Position numbers and translations under genes: made by a program
Shown here: one piece after another, positions 35,115 to 47,719 of the stretch
Layout: every line of letters starts with the position of its first letter
How positions within the stretch are numbered: the first letter of the stretch is position 1
The notes under the pieces: generated by a model
Told to the model about the DNA's origin: nothing
The model's input: the letters and a program-made list of their open reading frames with translations, nothing else
Databases searched by the model: none
Source of the DNA: Calamus simplicifolius
Lineage: Eukaryota > Streptophyta > Magnoliopsida > Arecales > Arecaceae
Direction: 5' to 3'
Length of the DNA stretch: 64,000 nt
NCBI GenBank assembly: GCA_900491605.1
Contig: UESW01004419.1
Location: forward strand, 1 to 64,000

Positions 35115-37253
35115 CTTGGGGTTTGTGCTCGACTCCAGGTAAGCTATAGCTTCCCTAGATCTTGTATGACTTTAGATTTTCTTAGATTATTGTATTTTGA
35201 GGTAATAGTAGAAGTATCTTGAGTAGAGAAAGGGTGGAAGAAAATAATGAGATATTAGAGGATAGATCATGTATGCATGCATGGTTCGTGGGAAAACCTC
35301 GTGTGGAGGTAATCCTAATAGCTATCGTATCTGTATGTTGACGTAGGTCAAGAGGGTTATTCCAGGGAGCCGGAATACCAGAGTTGAGTACCAGTCGAGG
35401 AGTAACCTACTAAGGTGAGTGGTTTCTCATCTAGCAATGAGAAGTTAATTTGAGCTAGTATAATGAGATTAATACCTAGTTGTGGTATGTTATGTTTAGC
35501 AGAGTATTATGTATGTTTTAAATATGAGAAATGAGAACCTAGTATATGATATTCTGATAAATGAGTTTTGAGCATGAGTTTTAAGCATAAAGATGAGGAT
35601 GAGGGGATTTTTAATGTATACATGGCATATTTGCATGATAAAGCTTTACAAATGATGTATGTATCATACTGAGCATCAGGCAGCTAGGGGGCTGATCACC
35701 CTTTAGACTGTACTGTAGCATGAGCATTGCACACTACTATCGAGCCGGCACCTCCTTGCGAACAGATCGTACGATGAACCCCAGAATCAGGGGTGAGTGC
35801 ACGCTTAACCAGGCCAGTGGGGCTGGTTGTGAGCAGCCCGTGGGGGCATGAATCATAGCTCAGTGGAGCTGATTACTATATATAGCCCGTGGGGGCAGAG
35901 AGAAAACCCGAGGTTCCAGGGTTAAGGAACAAAGCACTTTGCCAGGTGAACCGCACGGGTAAGGGGTGCTATTTGTGCGGGGATCCTGTTGCTAGTCACG
36001 CACCCGATGAGAGTACACCTACAGGAGGGCGACTGTAGGGTGGTACCTCAGAGGCATTACACACACAGCCCAGCATCATGAGATCTAAAAGCATATGTTG
36101 TGATATAAAAAGGGCCAATGGGCCAAATAGTTATCCCGAGAGGGAGAGTTTACTTGAGATGCCAGTGGGCAAGCAGATTCCGATGGGAGTCTGGGTTGTA
36201 GATAAAGAATGCATATCTTCATATTGTAATGCATGGATTTTTATCTTAATGAGTTATCTTTCAGTGAAAAGTTATTTAGAGTATTTCAGTACTGATATGT
36301 TATTTGAAGAATAAGCTACATTTTATTTTATCTGATATCATGTTAAAAATGTACTTTGAGTTGTACAAGCTAAATAGTATCAGCATACGATTGAAAATAA
36401 GAGGTTATGGTTCTCTATTTCTCCATAGTTAGATGGTTATCCAGTCACTGGGACTTAGGTCTCATCCCTCTATGATTTAAATGTTCTTTCAGATCAGTGA
36501 GTATTTCTGCCAGGATCACAAGATAAGCAGGACAGAACCCTTAGCTGGTGAAGCTTGCTTGGATGCAAGGTGTATAAATGCTAGCCTTGTATATTGAGAG
36601 AGTGTGGTTTGATATTTGTATTTGTATATGTGTATGTGTACAGTGAGATGTAATGATGTTTTAGACCTTTTTGGATATGAATACGAGACTTATGTTTTGG
36701 AGAAAATTATGAGCATGATGTGTGCACTTAGGATTTTGATGTCGATTGTGAATGTGATCTTGTAAACTGCCTGAGGAATGTCATGAAAAATATTATCTGA
36801 GCAGGTTGATGCTTAGTGTTGATTGAGTGATTTGTGTATATAATTGAGATGAAAATGAAAAGTTTTTAACAGGATGTGTTTTCGTGTGTCTGCCACTTAT
36901 GATAATTAGTTGGGGTTCTCTAGCTCTTTATGGAGCGCTACATAAAGACTAGTAAAACTCTATCCGATTACCACAAGTATGTAGGTGTGCTGTCGGTGGC
37001 CCCAGAGAGGAGGGGGAGCTGACAACTCTACCCTCCAGGGTATTTGCTGCGCCAAGATTAGGCACATCTACCGAAAAGTCAATTTGACTGCTGATTGGAT
37101 TGCTGCCAGGATGGTCTCTCATTCTGGTTCTTGGAGCTGGAAGCCTGGCGACCCTTGCCCCCTTGTTCTTTTCCAAATTTTGTACTCGGATATATCGGGT
37201 TTGACTCATCTTAGATTGGTGTAATCATCCGTCTGTACCAAAAAAAAAAAAAA

Positions 37254-38555
37254 GCACTTGTCCGAATCTTCGATTTCTTGGGACGGAGACATCCCAACAA
37301 GCAGACCCTCCATCAAAGGAGGTAGATGAGGGGTATTTTGGCCACACAGGAAATATTTCCAAATAGCACTTAGATTACAGCATTTCTGAAGATAAAAGGA
37401 GAAAAAAATAAAGGCTTATACATAACACATATACAAACATATACTTCATTACGTTCAAATATAATTAAATTCAGAATTCAATATGTGTGTATGTGTATGA
37501 ATGTGTATATATATATATTGAGTATGTTACATTTTTCTGATGATAAATTTATCATAGAACTGCAAATTCGAGTATCTTTTCTTAATGGTATAGGAATGTT
37601 CTGGTTATTAAATTTGTTGGCAAAATTGGCTTCATAAGAAGAGAAAAAGGAGGTTTTCACCATTTTACAAGAGCTATCATGTGATGGTGCACAGGGTTGG
37701 CTTGGTGTAATGGCGATTGATGGGGTTGCAATGAGTTTGATTCACCCTACATTTGATCCAGATCTCTTATAGACATTGAGAGAGAGAGAGAGAGACCCTG
37801 AAGGTACCTTATTAACGAGATGTTTGCTCATTGAGTGGTGAGCAGCTTAGACTATGGTTAATGGTGAAATAAAATATCATGGGTAAAAAGTGGGGCTAAT
37901 GATGCAACCCTGTGTCATACCCATCATCAATAACAATAATAACAAAGTTTAAATATATTATTGCTTCCCAAACTTTTGCTCAAATTTTTTTTTATCAAAC
38001 TTTAAATTGATACGGTTTAATTTGTCATGTTTTAAAATGCTACATTCTTATAATTTTATTACATAAAATCAGTTAAAATTAACGGTCTGATATATCGCCC
38101 TATCAATTAGTTCACATATTCGTATGAAAATATTGTTTTAATTATTTCATTAATTTTAACTAATTTTATACAATAAAATATTAAGAATGCAATATTTTTA
38201 AACTATGAAAAATTAAATCATAATAAATAAAATTTTAAGAATTAAAATAAATTTTAAATAAAAATTTAAAAATCAAAATATTTTTATCTAATAGTAATAA
38301 TAGTAAAAAAATTTAAAATATAGGCCCCTTCCATCTAAGCCAATGGCTTAAATATACGGTGCGATGTCACCATAAACGCAAGCTAGACAACTAGTACCTA
38401 TAGAAGGCGATGGCAGAAGAAAAAAAAAAAAAATCTTTGTACATTGCTTTGGTGTGTTGAACGCGTCATGATCCAATGCCGTGACTACTCGCATAGATGC
38501 ACAGCCATTGACCATGCTTAGTGCGTAACTTTATGCACGAGAAGGTGTTTCTAGC

Positions 38556-38608
<53 letters not shown>

Positions 38609-40713
38609 CGAACGGTGGGAAAAGGTTTGCAGCCGTTACAATTCAAACATGTAAGAGGTGACGCTGAACTTCTGCCTTCAGATAATTTCGTCTCCTTCTT
38701 TATCAATATATCTGAAAAAAAAAAAAAGTACCACAGAATTCCTCATCTTGCCGAACCGTCTATTGCATGCAAGCCCACTGATCTTGGTTTTTTTATGTTT
38801 TTTTTAAAAGAGAGAATAAATCTTTTAACTACACCTTTTTAAATTACGTTGGCTCATCCTTGATATCAATCCAGCCAGTTAAATATTTGAATCATTATTT
38901 TGAATTTGAAATTGACCTATTTGCTGATCAAATCATGTCAAATCAGGTGTATAAAAAACATTTTAGACCTAATGAGTTAATTGGATTAGTTCAGAATCAA
39001 GTATGATCTAAATGTTTGGATTCAAATGGAGATCAAGACAACACATGTCCACATTTATGCTAAATATTTAATTACTATTTTATAGCTAAAATATAGTAAT
39101 TAATACTTAACTAAAAAGTAATTAAAAATTTAAATAAGATGCCGACTTAAACCTAAATTTTCATTCATAATTTTTAATTCTATCTAAATATTCAATCAAT
39201 TTTAAGTTTATAAATCATGACTTTTAATATACGTTGATATATTCGTAGGTATTATAAGTAAAAATCTATCACAAATAAATAATAAAATATAAATATTCAG
39301 ATATAATTAAATGAAAATAGATGAAAGATCAGGATCTAATTATTAAGTTGAGAAGGAATAATTTAAATAAAAATTTATCAATGAAATATATAGGATAATT
39401 AGAGTAGATAAAAATAAGATTTGTATAATTAAGGATTTTGAGTCAGGTTGGAGGATCGAGTTGGCTCTCTTTTCTATTGATCAAAATTAATTTTTGATGA
39501 TATGCGTCAGATTCAGTCATAAATCAGATCAAAAATATATGATTTGGATCTAATTTAAAATTTATATATATTCAATTTTCAACTCTAGCTTAACTTATCA
39601 ATTTTTAACTATGAAGATCGGAGCTAATTAGGTCAAGTCAATACTACTAGCCATAAACCTCCTATGAACAATCATTTTTATTTCAATAATGGAATGTTAA
39701 TGTTTGGCACTTAGGCCCTTTTTGATTATACTTGCATTAACGTATAAACGAGTAAATCTATTTTAGAAATAATCATTAATGTTAACATGTACAATAATAT
39801 TTATGAATGTGCACTATTAACACTTATCCCAATAAAACTTCTCATGTATTGTAATAAAATTATTCCTACCTTTTGGCATGAAAAACATTTCTAATCTCAA
39901 TTTGAAGTTTATTGCCTGCGCTTGGATGACTTATACATACATCTTCCCAAAAAATAATATAAAAATACTATTGATTATTTCAAGTAAATTATAGTGCATT
40001 GGTGTGAAAAAAAAAAAAAAACAAAGCATAATTATTTTCATTGGAAAAAGAAAGATTGCAATTAAGCTTCACTTTATTAGCAAATTACAATGTGATTCAG
40101 TTGATATATTAAAGATAGGGACAGCAATTTTTAACCCATAAAATAGGGATTAGTTCCATCTTATCTTGTTTAAGATGGCGATTATTTATCTTTTATTGGG
40201 ATAGGGATGGAGATGGAGACAAAATTATTTTTATTGGGATGAGAATGTGATTAATTATATCCTTGCCCTGCTCTGCTCCATTCCTCATTGGTTCCATGTA
40301 TTAGTATTATAGTGTCATTATAAATTTATATATCAAAATTATGTTATATATATATATATATATATAATCTTAATTTTGCTATCCCATTAGTCATTCTTAT
40401 TGTTAGATATATTATTAGTTTTATATTTTTTATTGAAAATGATATATGTCATTAACAGAAGGAGCGAAGCAAGATGGGGCTTAGACGAGTTTGGGAAGAA
40501 TGGGGATTAGGCAGAAATTCTTGTCTTTGATAAAAAGGGAATGAAAATTAAGGATCTCAATCTACTTGACTCTAATGTGAGGATGATAATTTCCTTTGTA
40601 TTCATGAATCTTCGCTTGCTTCTGCTTCATTTAGGGTAGGTATGGACATCAAAAAATAGGTATGGATGCATGTATGAAGACATTTGATAATACTTGCCAC
40701 GGTTATTAGGCAG
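37254..40713. other. AT-rich intergenic DNA, no gene seen
   Basis: Includes a (GA)n run near 37779-37793, a (TA)n microsatellite at about 38561-38604, and a tagggacagcaattttta phrase at 40115 that resembles a hAT end without a partner that I could place. No coding seen. Confidence 0.4.
38561..38604. repeat. (TA)n microsatellite
   Basis: About 44 bp of TA dinucleotides. Confidence 0.95.
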
Positions 40714-40954
40714 TAGGATGGCAATTTTTTCTATTTGATCATTTACCTGGCTGGTACCATTTTAACGGGTTGAGAAATCCTCGGTCTAAATGGCTTAATG
40801 GGTAACGGGGATTTTTGTTAATGGCTAAACGGGTAAACAGTTAGGAATGGTATTATTTACCGCATCTCCGTTTACCTCGTTGGTACCATCCGGGTACGGT
40901 ATTCTTAGCCCCATCCCCGTTTACCCATCCTCCCGTTAGCTTTAATATAATATA

Positions 40955-40988
<34 letters not shown>

Positions 40989-41323
40989 TAAAATTAAAAA
41001 TAAATAATATATGTATATATAAAGTAAAATACGTTTGAATTTATTTTCCCTAACTCTTTCTCTTCTTTCTTTCAGCAGCGTATCTTGTTTTCCTTCTTTC
41101 ACTATGATATCCATCTTATCCTAAAAAAAAAATTATTTTTTAATTTTTAATAAATATTTATAAAAAAATATTTTTTTATGTAAATGGGCAAACGGGTACC
41201 TTGCCTAGCGGGTATCCCCATCCCTATCCCGTTAACTATAACGGCTTAACGGACAGGGAACAGAAACGTTTTTTCTAACGGAAATGAAACCTGTATAGGA
41301 CGGCCCGAGCCATGCCATCCCTA
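40714..41323. mobile_element. Non-autonomous hAT-type element (MITE, 610 bp)
   Basis: Left end TAGGATGGCA; right end reverse complement TAGGGATGGCA. Flanking 8-mers ttaggcag (40706-40713) and tgaggtag (41324-41331) agree at 6 of 8 positions. Subterminal sequence repeats acgggtaa and ggtacc words in both orientations, and the centre is AT-rich (a TA run at 40958-40984). No transposase. Confidence 0.72.
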
Positions 41324-42050
41324 TGAGGTAGATATGAATATAAAGATATCTATTTATACATACCTATTACACCATTGGTAATTTAATTAATTATCATTAT
41401 TTATTGATATGGTTATAAACTTTTAATGAAAAATTTTATGGATAGTTATAAATCTTTTTTTTTTTTACTCTAGTCCATAAAGTGTCCTACAATTACTTTA
41501 CTCTTGGGCTTAAAATTGAAATTTTTAAAAATATGAAATGAATGAAACAAAGTGCAAAATAGGTGATGGATAAGGAATGGGCATGAGCAATGAGATATCT
41601 ATTGATATTATATAATCTGTATAGGTATAAATATAGATACAAAAATTTATATTTGGAGCGAATATGAGTTGAATAAGAGTATAATTTTTTTTTTCCTTCA
41701 TGGATACAATATAGAGTATCTTTACCAGACCCACTCTGCTTCATTACCAATCTGATGCCATGCCTAATTAATCTGAAAATGTGCCATCTACGTTGCCATC
41801 CTTCTCATAACGCTTTTTTCTTAATTTTTCATTTTGAGATGATCAAGCAATATACTATTCCTTGTTTAGCAAAATATGTTTATGTTAACAACATACGCAG
41901 TAGATTCGATAGTTTACATAAAAGAATATTGTTCACTTGCCATCAATTTGAGATCTATAAGAAAAATCTTGTCTACGTTTTTATATAATTTTCTTAATAG
42001 TTTCATAAATTATCATCAAGTGACTATTAAGTAATGGATATGTGGAGTAT
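41324..42050. other. Intergenic, no gene seen
   Basis: AT-rich; the open frames on both strands lack recognisable motifs. Confidence 0.4.
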
Positions 42051-42064
42051 TTTAGATATATTCG

Positions 42065-42900
42065 AGATGATATTTTATGGTGTATGTTATTGTAGATGGT
42101 ATAATGTTGATTGATGAAACTAAATCTATAGTAAATGCTAAGCTAAAGATTTGGAGAGAGACTTTAGAATCTAAATGTTTTAAGATTAGTAAAACTATAA
42201 CTGAATACATAAAATGTAATTTTAGTAGAAGTAGAAATACAAATAAAAAGACAGTGAAATTGCAAGTAAAAAGATATCAAGGAGTAAAAATTTTATGTAT
42301 TTAGAATCAATTATTCAGTAAGAAGGCAAAATAGATGAAGATATGAATTACAGAGTTAAAATAAGATGGATTAAAGTGGAGTGATTTGGAAGTATTACAA
42401 TATCGACACGTCCTATTAAAATTAAAAAAAAATTATAAAACCACTATTAGGCCAGCTATATTATATGGAACAGAGTATTGGACAATACTGAAATAGCATA
42501 TAAATAAATTAAGTGCAACAAAAATGCGCATGTTAAGGTGGATATTGAATAAAACTTAAAAAAATAGAATTAGAAATAAATATATATGAGAAATTATAGA
42601 AGTAGCCCCAATTGAAGATAAAATGAGTGAAAATTGATTACGATGGTTTGGACATATACAATGAATATCTTCAGATGCTCTAGTTAGAAAGAATGATCTT
42701 TTAACAATCTATGGTATATTAATAGAGGTAGAAGTAGACCTAAACTAATATAAACATAAATAATTAAGAAAAATATAACTTTTGTAATTTGAATGTCGAC
42801 TTATTCTTAAATAGAGTAGAGTGAAGGAAGCAGATTTATGTAGTTGATCCTTTGTAGTTGGGAAAAAGTTTAGATAAGTTAAGTTGAGTTGAGTTTAGTA
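42065..42900 (+). pseudogene. RTE-type LINE relic (end of reverse transcriptase and C-terminal region)
   Basis: Reads VDGIMLIDETKSIVNAKLKIW, then RETLESKCFKISKTITEYIKC, the RTE-clade counterpart of LFADDxVLxxE..LExWRxxLExKGxxxSxxKTEYM; the YADD-type catalytic motif is lost. After several stops come RPAILYGTEYW, KMRMLRW, APIEDKM and LRWFGHIQ, the usual order in the C-terminal part of RTE elements. The end is the ttgagttgagttgag microsatellite at about 42881-42898, typical of RTE 3' tails. Heavily decayed, 5'-truncated. Confidence 0.8.
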
Positions 42901-43196
42901 GAGTACTAAGTAATGGATAAGCTCGTGTAAGAATAGGCCACCAAATTGTAGCTTGGTCCCATCGCTACTAAATAATTCTCACCTTTCTTTTTTTTTTGCT
43001 AAGCCCTTTATTGGCAGCATTGGATCGGGCCAAGCATAGACCTAAAATATCAAGCAAGACCCAAGATATCAAGCCAGGCTATGCCAAGTCTAACCTCGGG
43101 CTAAGACTAACATGCTCAAACCTAGTCCAATAACAATATCTTGGCCCCCTGGCTTTGCTCTAGCTTGAACTCTAGTCATATATCGTAGTTACATAA

Positions 43197-43820
43197 TGTT
43201 GCTGCCAGATCACCCTTCAAGAGCACGGGTGAAAAAGGGCTTCACAGACTTCTAGAAGATGACGCCTGCCTCTTCTTAGCCGAAAACCTGCAAGAAAGTT
43301 TTGGACCGATGGTTCTGATGAGGACCCTTCGATGCTTAAGTCAGCGATTTGGAGAACAGGAATTAGGATAAGAGAAGATCCCCCTCCCTCATTGTGAGTC
43401 GAGGTCTACATACCTGTTCGGGGGTCCCTCTTATCCTTTGCAGATAACAGTCAAATCTAATCTTCTATTAAGATCGGCTCCGTAGGTGGGCGCACAATTG
43501 CTAAACGCGTACCGTGAATATCGGCAACGGCACACAGTATCTGTAACTGCCCATAATCCTAACAAAAGCGGGCGAGTAGACTACGCAACAATTTCTGGGG
43601 TGTTTCAAATTACCCTATTCAATGCTCAGAGTTGATTTCACAACTGGAACTATGGACCGACAGTATGCGAGGCGAAACTGAGGCCGAGGCGGGGCTCGAG
43701 GCCGAGGCCAAAGCCGAGGCCAAGGCCGAGGCCGAAGCTGAGACTAGCTAAAATCATTACTTTGCTCAAAAACCATGCGGGCTGTTAACGTACCGCCTGG
43801 GGGTGTGATTAGCCACATCA
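43197..43820 (-). repeat. LTR (left, 3' LTR) of element 2
   Basis: Starts TGTTGCTGCCAG and ends GCCACATCA. Near its right side is a purine-rich gaggcc(g/a)agg repeat (43670-43745), whose copy number differs from the partner. Confidence 0.93.
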
Positions 43821-44178
43821 GATGCCCCCCGCCCCTGAGATGGGTTAGCGTGCATTCACCAGCGAAAGGGGGCATTTTATCACCCGATGGCTGATCCTCG
43901 AGCGCCACGCATCTCTAAGGGCTGTTCCTTCTTTAATGATGCATTGGACGCTGCAACGCCATCATCTCGTCCGCCCGGGCCGTTGAGATCGAGGGGGATT
44001 TCCTTCGAGTGTCGGGCTGTGGAAAGGCGGGCATATCATTGCAGTGAGGTCATCGTCCTCCCGTCATTGGCAGTGCCCTTCGCGTTCTGCGCTCCAGATG
44101 GTTTCCGTAACAATCTCCAGTGGTAAGCGGGCACGTGGCTGAAAGTGAACCAGGCGGGACAATTTTAAAAGACAGGAC

Positions 44179-44186
44179 TATAAAAG
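44179..44186 (+). promoter_or_regulatory. TATA box for the convergent extra gene of element 2
   Basis: TATAAAAG within gactataaaagagga lies about 360 bp inside the 3' LTR boundary and about 150 bp before the ATG at 44329. A start of transcription near 44210 would give a short leader with a possible intron (cttcag then gttagt near 44311). No such box is obvious at the same place in element 1. Confidence 0.55.
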
Positions 44187-44328
44187 AGGATCGTTCTTGA
44201 TTCGAGCCGCCTTCACTGCCTTTGCCTTCTTCCCCGTTCTGATCCTGCTCGAGCCCGTTCATCTTCCACCACCCGAGCTCTTCGTCCCTGATTCTCGGTC
44301 CTCAAATCTTCAGGTTAGTTCTGTTTCC

Positions 44329-46574
44329 ATGGCCTCTTCATCTCTTTCGTGTTCGATCTCTGATTTCGGGGGTTATTCCCCCAACCTTCCACAACCCTCT
44401 TCTTCTTCCGCGCCCAGCTGGTCCACCTCCGCAGAGGGTGCCCCAGTGGAACAGCGGCGAGCGGCCGGGCAACTTCCCGTTGGGAATCGCTCGGCTGCCG
44501 GACGAGCTCCCATCCAGCACCGTTCGGCCACCACCAGCTCGTCTTCTTTTATGGGGCAGTCCCCTGGGGGACTGCCTCTGTCATGACCGCCCAAAAGATA
44601 ATCAATCTAGAGCTCGATACCAAATCTCTACCGATCTCCGCCTCTATCGACGCCTTCCCGAGGATAGAGTAACTTCCTCATATCCTAGTAGGGTTTCCCT
44701 TTACGAATCTTACTTTAAGGCTGGCCTTCGTCTTCCCATTCATCCCTTCATACTTAACATATTAGATAGATAATCCTTGGCTCTGGCACAGTTGGTCCCG
44801 AATTCCATTCGGACCCTTGTCGGTTATTAGTATTATGTCACATCCACGGGATAGAGGCTAGGATTCTCTCTTCCGTTGTTTCTATACCCTTAGGAAACAG
44901 TCGGGGTGGTGGTCCTTTGCTCCTAGACCCACCAGAACCCTTCGGTTGTATCTTCCCACTTTCATTAAAGGGTGGAAAGATAGGTTTTTCTTTACCCAAG
45001 TCGAGGGGGTGAGGACAGAGTGGGGGGTTCCCGACACCGAGCCTAACAAGGACCCGACAATACTGCCAAGGGACCAAGAGGCATTCGGATAGTTGATTAC
45101 TGCCGACGTCCCTCGCTGCAACCAACTGCTAGCCGAGGAGAATCTTCTGCTGGCAGGGCTTATTCCTGGCAATGGTGAGCAACGGTCCCCCCCTTCGTCT
45201 ATTTTTGTTTTGTTTTTGTTGTTTTAACAAGTTCTTTGGCCTGCAGGTATGACACCATCACTCCAAAAGATAAGAAAGGCCACTGCCAAGGAAAAAGGGC
45301 TCGAGCGGATGGGGCCCCTGCTGAGAAGAGGGCCAAAATCAAAGTCATTAAAAAGGCCGAGGCCGGAGGAGCCTCAAGAAATGAAGTCGAGGAAAGGAGA
45401 CTGCCTCGATCGCCTTCACCAGCACCGCCCTCATCTCCCATCGACCTGACCAGCACTTCTCCAAAGCAGAGGACCAAAGCGCCGCCACCATCGCCTACTA
45501 TTCCTGAGGTGGAGCCAATCGGCTCGGCCATAGGGCCAGCTCCAGAAGCCGCCCTATCCACCGAAGAGGCAGTGACCGAGGAGCCTCCATAGGCTGAAGT
45601 GCCAGTGAAAGAGTCACCACTGGCATATGATACAGCGCCGGTGGCTCCAGCATCCACCGATGCTGCGGAGGAAGGCGAGACCAACGCGCCTTCCTTCCAA
45701 TCAATCCTATTGCATCATAGCGCTGGGCCGAGCGGATGATAGCTCAGGTCCATGTACTTGAGCTTCAGAGTGTCCTTCAGAACCAAGGGACCTCTGTCTT
45801 CTTCCGGGAAGCGTTCGTGGCTCACCTTTGGGTAAGTGGTTCTTCCCCTGTCAACTTCAAGGACTTCATTTTCCTCCACTTAAACCGAATAATTCTTGGT
45901 ATAGGCAATAAATTCTTTAGCTGTCGTCTGAGGTATTTTATCCCAGGCCGAGGCTACCCTTAGCCAACTGCAGGAAAACGCCAATCAAACCGAGGCCAGG
46001 CAGAAAAGGCCGAGGCAGCTCTGGAGGCAGCCCAAGCGGAAGTGGCCCGGGCACAAAGGGCTGAGGCCGAAGCTGAGGCCGCCCGATTCGGAAATCTAGC
46101 CCAGGATGAAAGGGCAGAGGAGGCGCTTGAGGTGGCTCAGCTCTGGGTGGCCAATGTGCTTGATAATGCTCGGGTGGTGGAGGTAAAACAGAAGGTGGCA
46201 GAGAAGAAGCAAAAAATGGCAGAAGCGGAAGTTTCTTGCTGAAGCACCGACTGCACTCTGCCACCATTGAAATAAAAGTGGTCGAGGAGCGGGCCGAGAA
46301 TGCCGAGGAAATCGCCCGCCGATCCGATGCCGAGATAGCCGAGCTGAAGGTGGCGGTGACCGAGGCTGAGAAGAAGGCCGCCGAGGCTGTTGAGAATTTT
46401 AGGAAGTCTGACGCTTACGATAAGGAGTTGGCCGAGACCATTGCCTTCGCATATAACAGCGGCTTCTAGGATTGCAAGGACAAAATACGAAGACTCTATG
46501 GTCTCGAGGGAATCGAGGAGCTGGAGCCAGACGAGGCTCTTGGGGATGATGGCCTAGCTTCAGCTGAGCCTTGA
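44329..46574 (+). pseudogene. PF04195-like extra gene of element 2, on the strand opposite gag-pol
   Basis: The start ATG at 44329 opens MASSSLSCSISDFGG, the Ser-rich opening usual in this plant family. The PF04195-like block follows at about 44625-45175: PSRVSLYESYFKAGLRLPIH then QLVPNSIRTLVGY, then (shifted) SFIKGWKDRFFFTQVEGV. An intron-like break ends at ctgcag (45240). Next is a Lys/Pro/Ser-rich segment with a basic, nuclear-signal-like KKGRARADGAPAEKRAK (about 45285-45335). The last part, 45960-46470, is a long coiled coil rich in Ala, Glu, Lys (RAQRAEAEAEAARFGNLAQD and EEIARRSDAEIAELKVAV). It ends DGLASAEP and TGA at 46572-46574. Function is not known. Several frameshifts and stops, so this copy is dead. 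The layout matches element 1. Confidence 0.72.
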
Positions 46575-46829
46575 GTTTTTTTTTTTTGTAATGATGCTCG
46601 GTAAGAGCCAACAATTTTGTAATGTTTAATCATCAATGAAAAGCAATTTTTGAAACCTTCGAGATTCTGCTGCTCACCTTAAAACTGAGGCTGGGGCCAA
46701 GACCATAGATCCCCTTTAGGAACCGATGCTGTAGTTAGGATGTGGGCGATACTTGACATCGGTGTTGAGTTCAGAGTCAAGATGCAGAATTCGAAACTGG
46801 AGCCTTAAAGTTGAAGTTGAGATCGGGGC

Positions 46830-47630
46830 GCAATAAATGCCGATCCGACGTAGGCTTGTGCCGACACAAAACCGGGCTGGGAGAACCGACTTTCAATCGA
46901 GTCTGAGCGCCGATGCAGGGTCGAGGGTAAGTACCGATGCCGAGTCGAGTTTGAGTGCCGACGTGGAGTCAGGCTTAAGGGCCGAAGCAGAGTCGGTCTT
47001 TGAGTGCCGACGCAGAGTCGGGCTTTAAGAGTCGACACGGAGTCGGGCTTGAGTGCCGACACGGAGTCGGGCTTGAGGGCCAACGCGGAGTCGGGCTTTG
47101 AGTGGCTTTGAGTGTCGATGCGGAGTCGGGCTTAAGGGCCGATGCGGAGTCAGGTTTGGGGGCCAACGCGGAGTCGGGCTTTGAGTGCCGACGCAGAGTC
47201 GGGTTTGGGGGCCGATGCATAGTTGGGCTTTGAGTACCGACGTAGAGTCAGGCTTGGGGGGCTAACACGGAGTCGGGCTTGGGGGGCCGATGCGGAGTTG
47301 GGCTTTGAGTGCCGACGCGGAGTCAGGCTTGGGTGCCGACGCGGAGTCGGGCTTAATGGCCGACGTGGAGTTAGGATTTGAGTGCGGACACAGAGTCGGG
47401 CTTTGGGGCGGACACGGAGTCGGGCTTTGGGTGCCGACGCGAAGTCGGGCTTGGGTGGCTGACGCGGAGTCGGGATTTTTGGGGGGCCGACACGGAGTCG
47501 AGCTTGAGTGCCGACATGGAGTCGGGCTTGAGTGCCGACATGGAGTCGGGCTTAAGGGCCGATGTGGAGTGGAGCTTTGAGTGCCGACATGGAGTCAGAT
47601 TTTAAGTGCCAATGCGGAGTCGGGCTTGAG
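46830..47630 (+). repeat. ~25-27-bp tandem array in element 2
   Basis: About thirty imperfect copies of gccgacgcggagtcgggctt plus gagt or gggg. It lies between the end of the convergent gene and the end of pol. The open frames on both strands are products of the repeat. Confidence 0.93.
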
Positions 47631-47719
47631 CTGAAGAAGCAAGATTGCTTGAAGACTTTCGTTAGTGAAAAACAAATATTATTCTTGTAGACGTGCCCAA
47701 GCTTATGATATTAACATCT

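Larger units (their letters stand above)
34145..36942 (+). mobile_element. Solo LTR, probable Ty3/gypsy Tekay/Del type (2.8 kb)
   Basis: Starts TGTAACATCTTG and ends GGAGCGCTACA, the termini expected of Tekay/Del chromovirus LTRs (TGTAACA.. to ..GTTACA-like), which are unusually long. No coding. The target duplication is not clean: actct precedes the start and taaag follows the end, but an actct occurs 15 bp further on (36957-36961), so a few bases may have been added or the LTR end may be misplaced. It contains a palindrome cluster and a 91-base polypurine tract. Confidence 0.7.
31780..37253 (+). mobile_element. LINE 3' fragment (RNase H end), split by two solo LTRs
   Basis: Three separated pieces make one RNase H domain. 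Piece 31876-31921: PPPP then (after a shift) RFVKINFDGSV, with the first catalytic Asp. Piece 33879-34144: GPTGEMMAAGG, LLAELCAAWAGICYAI (Glu) and IIEEDSTMVIRWL (Asp). Piece 36957-37253: HIYRKVNLTADWIAARMVSHSG (last Asp), a stop, then atcatccgtctgtacc and 14 A residues (37240-37253). The solo LTR at 31922-33878 separates pieces one and two; the one at 34145-36942 separates two and three. Same family as the minus-strand LINE at 15492-17110. The 5' limit is unsure; the part left of 31870 is not clearly LINE. Confidence 0.82.

Noticed and set aside
40115..40480. A second small hAT-like element starting tagggacagcaattttta
   Set aside because: A matching right terminus and target duplication could not be placed.
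46805..47605. Open frames in the element 2 array (for example 47290-47580)
   Set aside because: Same reason: the peptides repeat with the minisatellite period and there is no recognisable domain.
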